A stretch of DNA of 13,993 nt. Source: Bacteroidetes bacterium UBA2322 (GTDB lineage Bacteria; Bacteroidota; Bacteroidia; Chitinophagales; UBA2359). The DNA is taken from assembly GCA_002345145.1 (NCBI GenBank), contig DDVC01000008.1, positions 1 through 13,993 on the forward strand, in the 5' to 3' direction. The first letter of the stretch is position 1. The number at the start of each line of letters is the position of its first letter. The notes beneath the pieces were generated by a model. That model saw nothing but the letters and a program-made list of their open reading frames with translations. It did no database searches and had not been told where the DNA came from. This document shows positions 6,633 to 13,993 of this stretch, one piece after another. The position numbers were made by a program, and so were the translations under genes.

Positions 6633-7424
6633 TTAATTATCGGGCAATTGGGCTGAGTCAGTATCTTCTTCATCGGCGCTATCTAATCTATCGTTTTGCA
6701 AATCGTCCACCAACTCGTCCATCATTTCTTCGGTAGGAATAAGCACATTGGTAACTAAGAAATTGGGCATTAAAAAATTGCCCATTTCATTGCATTGGTC
6801 AATAGTATCTTCAATAATTTGCCCAACAGCCACCTCTAAGGGAACCAACAAAACAAAAGAAATATATTGTGATGCAAAGCGCACTTCTTCAATTTCGGCT
6901 TGATACTTTATGCAAATGCTTTTGAGTTCCAGCTCCACTAATTGATGCTGATAAGGCGATAGTTGGGTATCTTTATAGGCTGCAACAGCAAAGAAATATC
7001 GGAGCTTGTTGCTTTTTCCGCCCAAACCCGATAAAATATAGCCCTGTGTTTCGTCTGTTAGTTCACTTTCTACGCTCATTCTACACTCTTGCAAGGCAAG
7101 CAGCGCCCATTTTTTGAGGTTTTCGTCTGAAGTGGTGTTGACAAATTTTTCTATTACCCTATAGGCTTCAATGCTACCCACCTGCGCAAGGTTAATAAGC
7201 ATGATTTGCTTACCCTTTTCATTAACCTCCGTATCAAAAAGGGCTTCCTCAAATAAATCAACATGGAATTGTTTTTCTTCCAAATCATTAGCCTCTGCAA
7301 TCAACGTGGCTTGCTCAAAGTATTCTTTAAGAATTTGGGGGTCAATTCCGCTTTCTATTACTATCATCTGCTGTGGAAGGTGCATAGCGGCTTCGTTAAT
7401 TTGGTCTTTCGGCGATTTGTTCAT
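6633..7424 (-). CDS. Conserved-looking hypothetical protein, helical, HEAT-like
   Basis: This 263-residue cytosolic protein has no signal peptide and no membrane segment. It is almost entirely helical and acidic. Residues 70-115 (with MLINLAQVGSIEAYRVIEKF and LKKWALLALQECR) read like one or two HEAT-type helical hairpins. The segment LTDETQGYILSGLGGKSNKLRYFF (about 122-145) looks like a conserved core; I recall similar LGGKG-KLRYF motifs in unnamed Bacteroidales proteins, but could not check. The C-terminus is a strongly acidic tail (DLQNDRLDSADEEDTDS). No catalytic motif is visible. A scaffold or protein-interaction role is only a guess. It lies 141 bp upstream of the response regulator on the same strand; co-transcription is possible. 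Confidence 0.85.
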   Translation of the reverse strand: MNKSPKDQINEAAMHLPQQMIVIESGIDPQILKEYFEQATLIAEANDLEEKQFHVDLFEEALFDTEVNEKGKQIMLINLAQVGSIEAYRVIEKFVNTTSDENLKKWALLALQECRMSVESELTDETQGYILSGLGGKSNKLRYFFAVAAYKDTQLSPYQHQLVELELKSICIKYQAEIEEVRFASQYISFVLLVPLEVAVGQIIEDTIDQCNEMGNFLMPNFLVTNVLIPTEEMMDELVDDLQNDRLDSADEEDTDSAQLPDN

Positions 7425-7451
7425 TAGGGTAAGTTTTGCAGATTAGGGTAA
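7423..7451 (-). repeat. Direct repeat overlapping the start of the HEAT-like gene
   Basis: On the - strand TTACCCTAAT occurs twice, at 7451-7442 and 7432-7423, with 9 bp between. The second copy overlaps the ATG start codon (7424-7422). The 19-bp period is close to two helical turns, so a repressor site is conceivable, but the pair could be chance. Confidence 0.3.
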
Positions 7452-7526
7452 AATTGAACTTAGCGGTTATTTGCAGCGCCTATATACATCACCACCACAA
7501 ATAAACGCTAAGATAACGCATGTTTT

Positions 7527-10220
7527 TTAAAAAGTAACACCTAAGGAGCCGGAAAGTCTGATGCCTTGCCCAAAAAACACTTCAATCTGATTGGGTTCAA
7601 AGCCTAAGCGTGTACTTGCATCAGATATATAGGCATTGTTTAAGGCATTTAACAGACTGAGCGAAGCTCTGTAACGCAGTTTACCTATTTTGAAGTTGTA
7701 GCCTGCATGAACATCAAACAGGTAATAGTTGGGCATTTTCCATGATTCCCTATCCTGATCAGCGCCGGTGAGCTGGTCGGGCGCAAAATCGGCATAGTTT
7801 TTCCCGAAATAAGTCCACTTAATGGTAGTATAAAGGTTTTTAACCGGTTCTACCCTTGCCGATAAGCCGTATTGTATTTGGGCGGCATCGCCTACATGAA
7901 CCCCATTAGCGCTAAATGGCGCTTCTATGGTAGCATCTTCGCTTTTTAAAATGGCATCGCTGCCGGTTTTCCATATCCAATCGCCAACAGAAACCAATCC
8001 TTCAAATTTTAGCAGATTGGGTATAGCTATATAGGCAAAATCGAGCTCTACGCCACGGTGGTGGGCTCTGATACCCTCTACGTTCAGCTGTATTACCTCG
8101 TCATCTTCGTTTCTAAAATTAGCAAGCAGTGGACGGTTGAGCCATACGGTATAGTAGGCATTCAAATTTGCCGAGAATGCTCTGCTCTTAAAGCCATACC
8201 CCAGTTCGGCTGCGGTAATGCGCTCTTTTACTATGTTGCCGTATCTTTTATTATTTCGGTTAAACACATTGTCAAAAGGGGGCGCTTTGTCTATGTAACC
8301 GGCATTAACATACACGTTTTGTTTTTCGGTGAGGTTGTAATTTAACCCGGCTTTTACGGTATAACCGGGTATAACCACGTTTTCGGTTTCCGAAAAACGA
8401 ACATTTGGCGAGTTGGTGGTTATGGTATCGCCGTTGTAAATAAATGGTTGGTAATAAGTTACGGCTTGCAGTACGGTAGTATCGGGCAATACTACATCTT
8501 TGGGCAAGAAATAATCGCGGCGTTTATAGGCGGTTATTGCGCTTGTCAGGTTTACAAAAGCGCTCAATGCGCTTGTTTTATATTCTGCCTGCACAAAGCC
8601 GCCGCCCCAGTTCACTATGCCATCGTAGTATAAATCTACCTTATCGCCAACCACTTTTTGCTCGCCAATGGGTTCGTGCAGGTTTCTGCCTTGTGTATCG
8701 TTGTCAATAAAAAACTTGCCGCCCAATAGGTCATCAACAGTGCGGTAATGCTCGCCGGTATAAGTTCTGAGGTCTATACCGCCCGATAAGTTTAGCCTGT
8801 TAGAGGGGTTGTAGTCAAAGGTGGAGAGCAAACCATACCAGCGATGGTTGTTTACGCTGCTGCGGATAATGCGGCTTGCCGATTCAAAGTTAGACTGTGT
8901 ATTAAACACGCTTTGGTAATTAATTTGCCCATTAGCATCTAACGGAAAAGTGCTGCCGGCATTAGATGTGCCGCCGCCATTGCCAAACGAGGCATACAGG
9001 ATATTGGAAATGCTGAGTTTTTTGTTTACCACCCAAAAATCTTTGAGCGTTATTTGGGGTTTGTGGTAGTAGTTCAGCCTTTCGGTTTGTTGTACTCTAC
9101 CCTGAAAAACGGTGTCTTCGCCATTAAGTGTCCAACGGTTTAGGTAGCCCCAGTGGTTGTTAAACTGTATTCCTTTATCCCATTGTTGCGTACTAACCAA
9201 GGCTGCGGTGTCCACCCCAAGGTTAGCGGCTACATCTTTGCTAAATCGGGCAATGGGTTGTTTAAAGGTTCGTTGGGCGTGTTCTTGCGGCGCTCCTACT
9301 GCCGATAGGCTTATGGTGTGGTTGCCTATTTGTTTATCTATTCTACCAAAATAGAACCAAGCTTTGCCCCAGGTGCTCTCTGCCCAGCCGCCATTTTGCC
9401 GGTAAGAGGCGGTAAAACTCAAGCCCCACCCGCCTTTTAGCCTGCCACTGGTTGCAGATAGCGTAGTTTTGTAAAAGCCGTACATGCCAAAATCTTGCTG
9501 AACGCTAAACCGGCGTTTGCTTTCTATGCCGGCAGTGAGTATGTTTATGGTGCCGCCTACGGAGGGCAGTGCAAGTTTTGATGCGCCTAAACCGCGTTGT
9601 ACTTGTATATTTCGGGCAACTTCGCTAAGCCCCGACCAGTTTGACCAATACACCCAGCCGTTTTCCATATCGTTTACCGGTACGCCGTCTATCATTATGG
9701 CTATGTTGCGCTGGTTAAAACCGCGTATGGTAATGCGGGCATCGCCATCGCCGCCGCCTTGCTGTGTGGCATATACGCCGGGAGTAGAGTTTAGCACCAT
9801 AGGCAGGTCTAACACACTTAGTTCTTCTTTAATTTTTTGGAGCGGTATGGTACTAAATGCCACCGGTGTTTCACGGCTTCGGGCTACATCGGCTACTATG
9901 TTTATTTCCTGTATCATTACATTGTCTTCTTCTAAATTGAAATTAACAATGTTGTTGCCGCCCGAAATGTTGGCGCGCAAGGTTTGCGGCTTGTAGCCTA
10001 TATAAGAAACCGTAATTTCGTATTTGCCCGGCGTTAGTTCCATTTGATACTGCCCGTCAAAATCGGTTACGGTGCCGGTTTCGCCGGCTTTTACGTTTGC
10101 CTGAATGAGGGTTTCGCCGCTTACGGCATCTTTTACCGTTCCTTTTAGGGTAGCTTTTTGTGCAAAAATAGCGCCGCTGCTAAAAAACAGCAACAGTAAA
10201 ATGGGTAATAATTTTGGCAT
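7527..10220 (-). CDS. TonB-dependent outer-membrane receptor
   Basis: This 897-residue protein has a signal peptide (1-20, cleavage after IFA), a carboxypeptidase-regulatory-like beta-sandwich (22-99, with GTVKDAVSGETLIQANV and TDFDGQYQM), a plug domain (about 117-230, with VLNSTPGVYATQQGGGDGDARITIRGF and MIDGVPVNDMENG), and a long beta-barrel ending in GSLGVTF with the terminal phenylalanine used by outer-membrane insertion machinery. Such receptors import bulky ligands using TonB-ExbBD energy. The substrate is not indicated: no SusD-like partner, siderophore genes or glycan enzymes are adjacent, so it is not a classical SusC/D pair. The start at 10220 gives a complete signal peptide; an overlapping frame reaching 10342 is a shadow. 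It probably has its own promoter (see 10264-10271). Confidence 0.95.
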   Translation of the reverse strand: MPKLLPILLLLFFSSGAIFAQKATLKGTVKDAVSGETLIQANVKAGETGTVTDFDGQYQMELTPGKYEITVSYIGYKPQTLRANISGGNNIVNFNLEEDNVMIQEINIVADVARSRETPVAFSTIPLQKIKEELSVLDLPMVLNSTPGVYATQQGGGDGDARITIRGFNQRNIAIMIDGVPVNDMENGWVYWSNWSGLSEVARNIQVQRGLGASKLALPSVGGTINILTAGIESKRRFSVQQDFGMYGFYKTTLSATSGRLKGGWGLSFTASYRQNGGWAESTWGKAWFYFGRIDKQIGNHTISLSAVGAPQEHAQRTFKQPIARFSKDVAANLGVDTAALVSTQQWDKGIQFNNHWGYLNRWTLNGEDTVFQGRVQQTERLNYYHKPQITLKDFWVVNKKLSISNILYASFGNGGGTSNAGSTFPLDANGQINYQSVFNTQSNFESASRIIRSSVNNHRWYGLLSTFDYNPSNRLNLSGGIDLRTYTGEHYRTVDDLLGGKFFIDNDTQGRNLHEPIGEQKVVGDKVDLYYDGIVNWGGGFVQAEYKTSALSAFVNLTSAITAYKRRDYFLPKDVVLPDTTVLQAVTYYQPFIYNGDTITTNSPNVRFSETENVVIPGYTVKAGLNYNLTEKQNVYVNAGYIDKAPPFDNVFNRNNKRYGNIVKERITAAELGYGFKSRAFSANLNAYYTVWLNRPLLANFRNEDDEVIQLNVEGIRAHHRGVELDFAYIAIPNLLKFEGLVSVGDWIWKTGSDAILKSEDATIEAPFSANGVHVGDAAQIQYGLSARVEPVKNLYTTIKWTYFGKNYADFAPDQLTGADQDRESWKMPNYYLFDVHAGYNFKIGKLRYRASLSLLNALNNAYISDASTRLGFEPNQIEVFFGQGIRLSGSLGVTF

Positions 10221-10263
10221 AAACGGGTAAGGTTTGGAATAATCAATGGTGGTGGAGGTAGTA

Positions 10264-10271
10264 CAAAGGTA
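10264..10271 (-). promoter_or_regulatory. -7 element of the TonB-receptor gene
   Basis: Read on the - strand this is TACCTTTG, a match to the Bacteroidota TAnnTTTG element, 43 nt upstream of the receptor ATG. It would give a leader of about 35 nt. It lies about 14 bp beyond the preceding terminator, so the receptor is probably transcribed separately. No clear -33 element is seen. Confidence 0.55.
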
Positions 10272-10284
10272 AAAATGTAATGAA

Positions 10285-10329
10285 AAAAGGCATGTAAACT
10301 ATCCTGCTGAAAGATGCTACATGCCTTTT
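10285..10329 (-). terminator. Strong terminator of the lamin-tail-domain gene
   Basis: AAAAGGCATGTA (10285-10296) and TACATGCCTTTT (10318-10329) are a perfect 12-bp inverted repeat with a 21-nt loop. On the - strand the stem ends in a run of six T. It can also fold on the + strand, with a shorter T run, so it may act in both directions. Confidence 0.8.
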
Positions 10330-10373
10330 GGAGTAAAAACAAGTTAGATGAAATAAAAACCCGATAGGCGGTA

Positions 10374-11354
10374 TTAGTGAATGAGCAGTTTGTCGTAAGA
10401 AACAGTATGGTCGTTAAAAGTGGTTTTTACGAAATAAGCGCCCGAAACCCAGCCCTGTAAACTAATGGTGGTTTGTTGTTGTGCTACTTTTTCGGTTAAA
10501 ACCAGCTCGCCCAATAGGTTGTAAATTTCTACCGATGCAATTACTGCCTGTGTGCATTGCAGGTGCAGTACATCTTTTGCCGGATTGGGGTAAATGCTCA
10601 CTTTGTTGCTTACTATGGCGGGTACACTGTTGGGGGCATCGCCACACTGGCAAGAGTGCCAGCCAAGGTGGGTAAAGGTGTTTCGGGAGAGGGTATCCCA
10701 CTGAGCAGTAGGATTCCATGCTCCGGTATAGGGTATGCCCGGATTGGTAGTAACGCCGGCGGCAATGCCGTTTTTGCGGATAAGGGTTTTGTCGCGAGTC
10801 CAGTAAGCTCCGCCTGCCGATTGGGTGTAGGGAGCCGTGTTAGTCCATGACTGACCGGGGTCTTCTCCTATAAGCCCAAAAATATCTACAAAGGTGCCTG
10901 TAGCGCCAAACTGGGTAGAAACGCCATCATTTTTGTTTAACGACATGGCATCGTTTCCGTTGTGGTATAATGCGTTGCATACTTCATAAACAGGGCAAAC
11001 AAACAAATCGGCTTTGTTTTTCAGTTCCTGAAAAACGCAGGTATCGGCAGCGGCAAGGGTGCAGTCTTGTTTGTCTATAACCACTACCACTACATCTTTT
11101 GCTCCTATAGTGCCCGATAATTGTACCGATGCAACGGGGTCATAAATGTTGTTGCCGTTTGACCATCGGATAATGCGGTAGCCCGATAGGTCAATTGGTT
11201 GGTTGGTGGGGTTGTAAATTTCCATAGCCTTGTTATTGAAGTTGCCTTCTACGTACTCCGAAAAAAACAGTTCGTTGCACTGGGCATATAGCGCGGTGTT
11301 GGTAAAAGCAACAAGTGCAAACAAGAAAACAGCAATGGGTAATCTTTTGAGCAT
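10374..11354 (-). CDS. Secreted lamin-tail-domain protein with T9SS sorting domain
   Basis: This 326-residue protein has a signal peptide (1-24, cleavage at YAQ), a lamin-tail domain (about 26-175) opening with ELFFSEYVEGNFNNKAMEIY and continuing NPTNQPIDLSGYRI, and a T9SS type A sorting domain (252-326, with YPNPAKDVL, YNLLGELV, GAYFVK and a final KLLIH). The SEYxEGxxNNKAxEIYN signature is the subtype of lamin-tail domain usually found fused to secreted nucleases; that family knowledge is from memory. No catalytic motif of its own is visible. Eight or so cysteines in the mature part suit an exported protein. It is likely displayed on or released from the cell surface, where it may bind a ligand or partner. 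The upstream neighbour is a secreted OB-fold/PLD protein 106 bp away on the same strand, suggesting a shared task. Confidence 0.9.
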   Translation of the reverse strand: MLKRLPIAVFLFALVAFTNTALYAQCNELFFSEYVEGNFNNKAMEIYNPTNQPIDLSGYRIIRWSNGNNIYDPVASVQLSGTIGAKDVVVVVIDKQDCTLAAADTCVFQELKNKADLFVCPVYEVCNALYHNGNDAMSLNKNDGVSTQFGATGTFVDIFGLIGEDPGQSWTNTAPYTQSAGGAYWTRDKTLIRKNGIAAGVTTNPGIPYTGAWNPTAQWDTLSRNTFTHLGWHSCQCGDAPNSVPAIVSNKVSIYPNPAKDVLHLQCTQAVIASVEIYNLLGELVLTEKVAQQQTTISLQGWVSGAYFVKTTFNDHTVSYDKLLIH

Positions 11355-11367
11355 AACTTTTTAAGTT

Positions 11368-11375
11368 GAAAGGTA
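11368..11375 (-). promoter_or_regulatory. Imperfect -7 element of the lamin-tail gene
   Basis: On the - strand this reads TACCTTTC, one mismatch from TAnnTTTG, and it is set in a context (TTTTACCTTT) like that before the TonB-receptor gene. It lies 13 nt upstream of the ATG at 11354 and downstream of a strong hairpin, which favours separate transcription of this gene. Confidence 0.35.
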
Positions 11376-11403
11376 AAATAATGAAATGGTGGTTTAAGTA
11401 AGA

Positions 11404-11447
11404 AACATCGGGATAAGCGGCGGCTGCAAGGCTGTTATCCCGATGTT
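11404..11447 (-). terminator. Terminator-like hairpin of the OB-fold/PLD gene
   Basis: AACATCGGGATAA (11404-11416) and TTATCCCGATGTT (11435-11447) are a perfect 13-bp inverted repeat with an 18-nt loop, starting 13 nt after the gene's TAA stop on the - strand. The tract that follows (TTTCTTACTT) is T-rich but interrupted. It could terminate or protect the 3' end. Confidence 0.65.
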
Positions 11448-11460
11448 GGGAAATGAAAAA

Positions 11461-13710
11461 TTAGTGTGCTATCATAAATTTTTGCACATTGCTACCCATT
11501 TGTAAAAAGTACATGCCATTAGGCAGATGGCTTACGCTAATAGCGGGGTGTTGTGTGGTAGCATCGGGCAGGAGTTGGTCTATTACCACTTGACCCATGC
11601 TGTTCATAATAACCACACGGCGGGCGGCGGCATCATAAGGCACATTGGGCCGGTGGTAGTGTACAAACAAAGATTGTGCGGTAGGATTGGGGAATACCTC
11701 CAAAGATGCGGGGGGTAATTGCACATTGTTTACAAACACAATAGAATCTACCAACACTGTGCCTCCAAGCTCTATGTAGCGTTTTACAAACTCCTGATAA
11801 AATATATTGGCAATGGTGGCATCATAAACAACAACCGTGTTTTCATCGTTTCGGAAAGCGGCAGAGCTGCTCCAGTTGTGCGAACCGGTTAATACACGGG
11901 GCACCGAATTAGGCTGGTTGGGGTCGGCAATCAGATATTTGTGGTGAAAAATGGGTGATGTATTGTCAATAATAAGTTGGCTGCCCATGTCTTCGTTTAG
12001 GGTAAGATATACTTCTTGTGCTTCGGGGCTGCCTACCGATTCTATGATGCCGGCAACAAAAGCGCCGCCAATAACCTTGCTTCTGATGGCGTTGGCAATA
12101 TCGGTGCGGGTAAACGATAAGATACCGAAATACAAATCGTAATCGGCGCTGTTTACTGCGTTAATAATGATGGAGTTCATAGGGTCGGTAGGACTAAAAT
12201 AAGAATCTACCGGTATGCCGCCAATGAGGTATTTTTTGGGTGTATTATCGGTTTTATTGGAGCTGAAAACGCCGCCGTGCATTTCCTCAAATTCAAGGGT
12301 AAAACCTTTTGCAAGGCTTTGGTCTTGAAAAATGATAACATGGTTGGGGTCAACGGTAATTTGGTTATCGGTAAAATTGGTGCTGCCTGTCCACACAACC
12401 GGCTCATTAGGGTTGGGTGAATTGGCATCAATTACCACAAATTTATTGTGCATAATGCCCGGCAACCCCGATGGGCGTTTTACCTTACTGCCCGGCATTA
12501 AAGCATAACTTGTGGCGTTTAAATCGGCATCGGCAACTATACGTATTTGCACGCCTCGGTTTTGGGCGGCTATAAGGGCATCAATAATGCCGTTTTCATT
12601 GTCTATGGTATAGGCGCAAAAATCAATGGTATATTTAGCGCGGTCAAGGTAGGCTATTAGTGTATCGGGTAATGATTGATTGAGGTAAATGGCATTGGTA
12701 CCCGTTGAAACAGAAGTATCCACCGGTCGGTTAAAATAAATTTTAATACTGCCCGATGACAAGGAAACAGTAGCCATGGGCACTATGGCAGAGTAAGAAA
12801 TTTCGCCGCCGGGCGAAGCGCTTTCTACCTGAATATAATAAATGCTACCGGGCTGCAAGCCGGTAAGGTTAATGCTGTGGTTGGTGGTAAAATCGGGGTC
12901 GGTTACGGTTCCAAGTTCAAGGTCGGGGGTTAAACCGTAGTGTACTATGGTGTTGCCGTTGTTAAGTGTTTCAAACTCAAGGGTAAAAGAGGTAGCGGCT
13001 AAGTTGGTTTGGTTAATAGAGGTGGTAAAAACCGGTGCATTACCTACTATCTGAAAATCGGAAAAAAAGCGGGGTAATAACTGGTAGCTGCCCTGAAACT
13101 GGCTCATAATACCAATTATGTTTAAAAAGCCCGATGGAATGAGTGTGCCTACAATGGTGGTAGAATTGGAATTGATTCTAACTTGGTAGGTATTGCCCGA
13201 TGCGTCTTGGATATTGTAATTGTTGTTGCCGTTAAAAGTAGCGCCTGCGCCGGTAAACTGTACGGCATCTATGCGCACCAGTTGCCCTTCGTAGGTTTCG
13301 GTAAAGGCTTCTTCGGCGGTAAGGTCAATGGGGCTGGGTACTGCCGATGTGCCATCTATGGTATAGGAAAAACCGGTTTCGTTAACAATTTCTAACAGGC
13401 AGTTGTATTCTACCAACTGCCCGGTTACGGTTATCAACTGCCCGGGCAAAAGACTGTTTGCTACCGAGGGGTTGTAAATGCCTATGCCGCCGGTAGCGTC
13501 TTGTATGTACCTAATGGGTCCCAGCTCGCCACCATTGGTAACTACGCCTTGCACCGTAACGGTGGTACAGTCTGCCTCCGAAAAACAATTGCTGCCATCA
13601 TTAGTAGAACAAGGCACAATGCTGCGGGCATCGGCTATATCAATGGGCGTTTGGGCAAATGCAATAAAAGAAACAAAAAAAGCAAAAAGAAAAGTGTAAA
13701 AAAACTTCAT
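11461..13710 (-). CDS. Secreted OB-fold/FnIII/phospholipase D-family protein (putative nuclease) with T9SS sorting domain
   Basis: This 749-residue protein has a signal peptide (1-19, AFA|Q). Two OB-fold-like units follow: about 45-110 (VQGVVTNGG, RYIQDATGGIGIY, GQLITVTGQL) and about 135-215 (EGQLVRIDAVQF, YNIQDASGNTYQVRI, LNIIGIMSQFQG). Next is a fibronectin type III-like domain (about 225-310, HYGLTP, INLTGLQPGSIYYIQVES). The core has two phospholipase D-type halves with complete HxK(x)4D motifs: H421/K423/D428 followed by TGSTNF, and H589/K591/D596 followed by TGSHNW. A T9SS type A sorting domain ends it (about 670-749, VFPNPTAQSLF, LPNGMYFLQM, KFMIAH). Two HKD motifs in one chain form one phosphodiesterase site through a histidine intermediate. 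Substrates in the family include DNA, RNA and phospholipids. The OB-folds and neighbouring lamin-tail protein make nucleic acid the better guess. It is exported across both membranes, so it probably acts outside the cell. Confidence 0.92.
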   Translation of the reverse strand: MKFFYTFLFAFFVSFIAFAQTPIDIADARSIVPCSTNDGSNCFSEADCTTVTVQGVVTNGGELGPIRYIQDATGGIGIYNPSVANSLLPGQLITVTGQLVEYNCLLEIVNETGFSYTIDGTSAVPSPIDLTAEEAFTETYEGQLVRIDAVQFTGAGATFNGNNNYNIQDASGNTYQVRINSNSTTIVGTLIPSGFLNIIGIMSQFQGSYQLLPRFFSDFQIVGNAPVFTTSINQTNLAATSFTLEFETLNNGNTIVHYGLTPDLELGTVTDPDFTTNHSINLTGLQPGSIYYIQVESASPGGEISYSAIVPMATVSLSSGSIKIYFNRPVDTSVSTGTNAIYLNQSLPDTLIAYLDRAKYTIDFCAYTIDNENGIIDALIAAQNRGVQIRIVADADLNATSYALMPGSKVKRPSGLPGIMHNKFVVIDANSPNPNEPVVWTGSTNFTDNQITVDPNHVIIFQDQSLAKGFTLEFEEMHGGVFSSNKTDNTPKKYLIGGIPVDSYFSPTDPMNSIIINAVNSADYDLYFGILSFTRTDIANAIRSKVIGGAFVAGIIESVGSPEAQEVYLTLNEDMGSQLIIDNTSPIFHHKYLIADPNQPNSVPRVLTGSHNWSSSAAFRNDENTVVVYDATIANIFYQEFVKRYIELGGTVLVDSIVFVNNVQLPPASLEVFPNPTAQSLFVHYHRPNVPYDAAARRVVIMNSMGQVVIDQLLPDATTQHPAISVSHLPNGMYFLQMGSNVQKFMIAH

Positions 13711-13993
13711 TGTCTTACAACTTAATAATGAGTAAATTGCGTCTGTAAACCAAAAAAAACAAGTGTAGCCTTACAATAGTTGGAGGGTAAAATTGTTATT
13801 TAGTGCGTAAAGATAAGGCTGCAAAATTAGAAAAAATACAGGAGGGCACGCCACAAACTGAAATTTAACGTTAGCCTAATCTACAAATTTGTTTGAAAAG
13901 GTAGTAAGCCCATGGTTTTGGGCAATGTTTTACCAAAATAAAGCCAATTGATAAACAGCGTACAATTTTAGAGTTCACTAAAAAAAGGCATTT
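13711..13993. other. Intergenic region with nuclease leader and right window edge
   Basis: No gene is supported here. Positions 13711-13815 would be the untranslated leader of the PLD-family gene. In it, AGCCTT/AAGGCT and ACAAT/ATTGT arms can pair (outer arms 13768-13773 with 13814-13819 or one base wider, inner arms 13773-13777 with 13792-13796; the two sets compete for one base). A frame open from the window edge on the - strand (13993-13871, 40 codons) shows no recognisable protein. Confidence 0.4.
13822..13829 (-). promoter_or_regulatory. -7 element for the OB-fold/PLD gene
   Basis: On the - strand this reads TAATTTTG, a full TAnnTTTG match, followed by CAG. It would give a leader of roughly 105 nt before the ATG at 13710. 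The nearest TTTG upstream (13857-13854) is 24 bp away, longer than the usual spacing, so the -33 element is uncertain. Confidence 0.45.

Noticed and set aside
206..10230. ACCCGTTTAT near 206-215 and, extended to TTACCCGTTTAT, upstream of the response regulator (6544-6533) and at the TonB-receptor start (10230-10219)
   Set aside because: In 14 kb several shared 12-mers are expected by chance, and the positions relative to start codons differ. It is not treated as a regulon motif.
10145..10342. 65-residue - strand ORF before the TonB-receptor gene
   Set aside because: It runs through the terminator and promoter region and overlaps the receptor's signal-peptide codons in another frame, so it is a shadow.
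13871..13993. Frame open from the right edge on the - strand (40 codons)
   Set aside because: No recognisable motif, no start within the window that yields a sensible protein, and it is followed by a plausible promoter. It is probably non-coding.

Overview
The window looks like a chromosomal segment of a Bacteroidota bacterium. The signs are two secreted proteins with type IX secretion (T9SS) C-terminal sorting domains, a TonB-dependent receptor with an N-terminal carboxypeptidase-regulatory-like domain, several TAnnTTTG-type -7 promoter elements, and a lack of clear Shine-Dalgarno sequences. Order and genus cannot be fixed from the sequence. No rRNA or tRNA gene, CRISPR array, transposase or integrase is visible.

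Layout. Positions 1-408 are non-coding and hold a possible gene relic, a degenerate GC-rich repeat and the promoter of the first gene. Three genes follow on the + strand: a DEAD-box RNA helicase with a DbpA-type RNA-binding tail (409-2061, closed by an intrinsic terminator), a thiamine-diphosphate enzyme resembling animal ILVBL/HACL2 (2117-3853), and a small lipocalin-like lipoprotein (3910-4353). All remaining genes are on the - strand and converge on the lipoprotein with a 4-bp gap. In transcription order they are an OB-fold/FnIII/double-HKD phospholipase D-family protein with a T9SS tail (13710-11461), a lamin-tail-domain protein with a T9SS tail (11354-10374), a TonB-dependent receptor (10220-7527), an unnamed HEAT-like acidic protein (7424-6633), a sigma-54-type response regulator (6491-5124), and a two-TM protein whose frame runs past its first usable start codon (4999, possibly 5068, to 4358). 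Strong hairpins separate several of these, so they look like short individual units rather than one operon.

The most interesting part is 10374-13710. Lamin-tail and OB-fold domains are familiar accessories of secreted endonuclease/exonuclease/phosphatase-type nucleases. Here the lamin-tail domain is on its own polypeptide, and the OB-folds are joined to a complete two-HKD phospholipase D core. Both proteins carry signal peptides and T9SS tails. I infer a cell-surface or secreted nuclease or phosphodiesterase with a possible partner protein. Other points of interest are the GAFTNA variant of the sigma-54-contacting GAFTGA loop, the bacterial ILVBL-like lyase candidate, the missing conventional start codon near 5068, and the repeat patch at 169-318.
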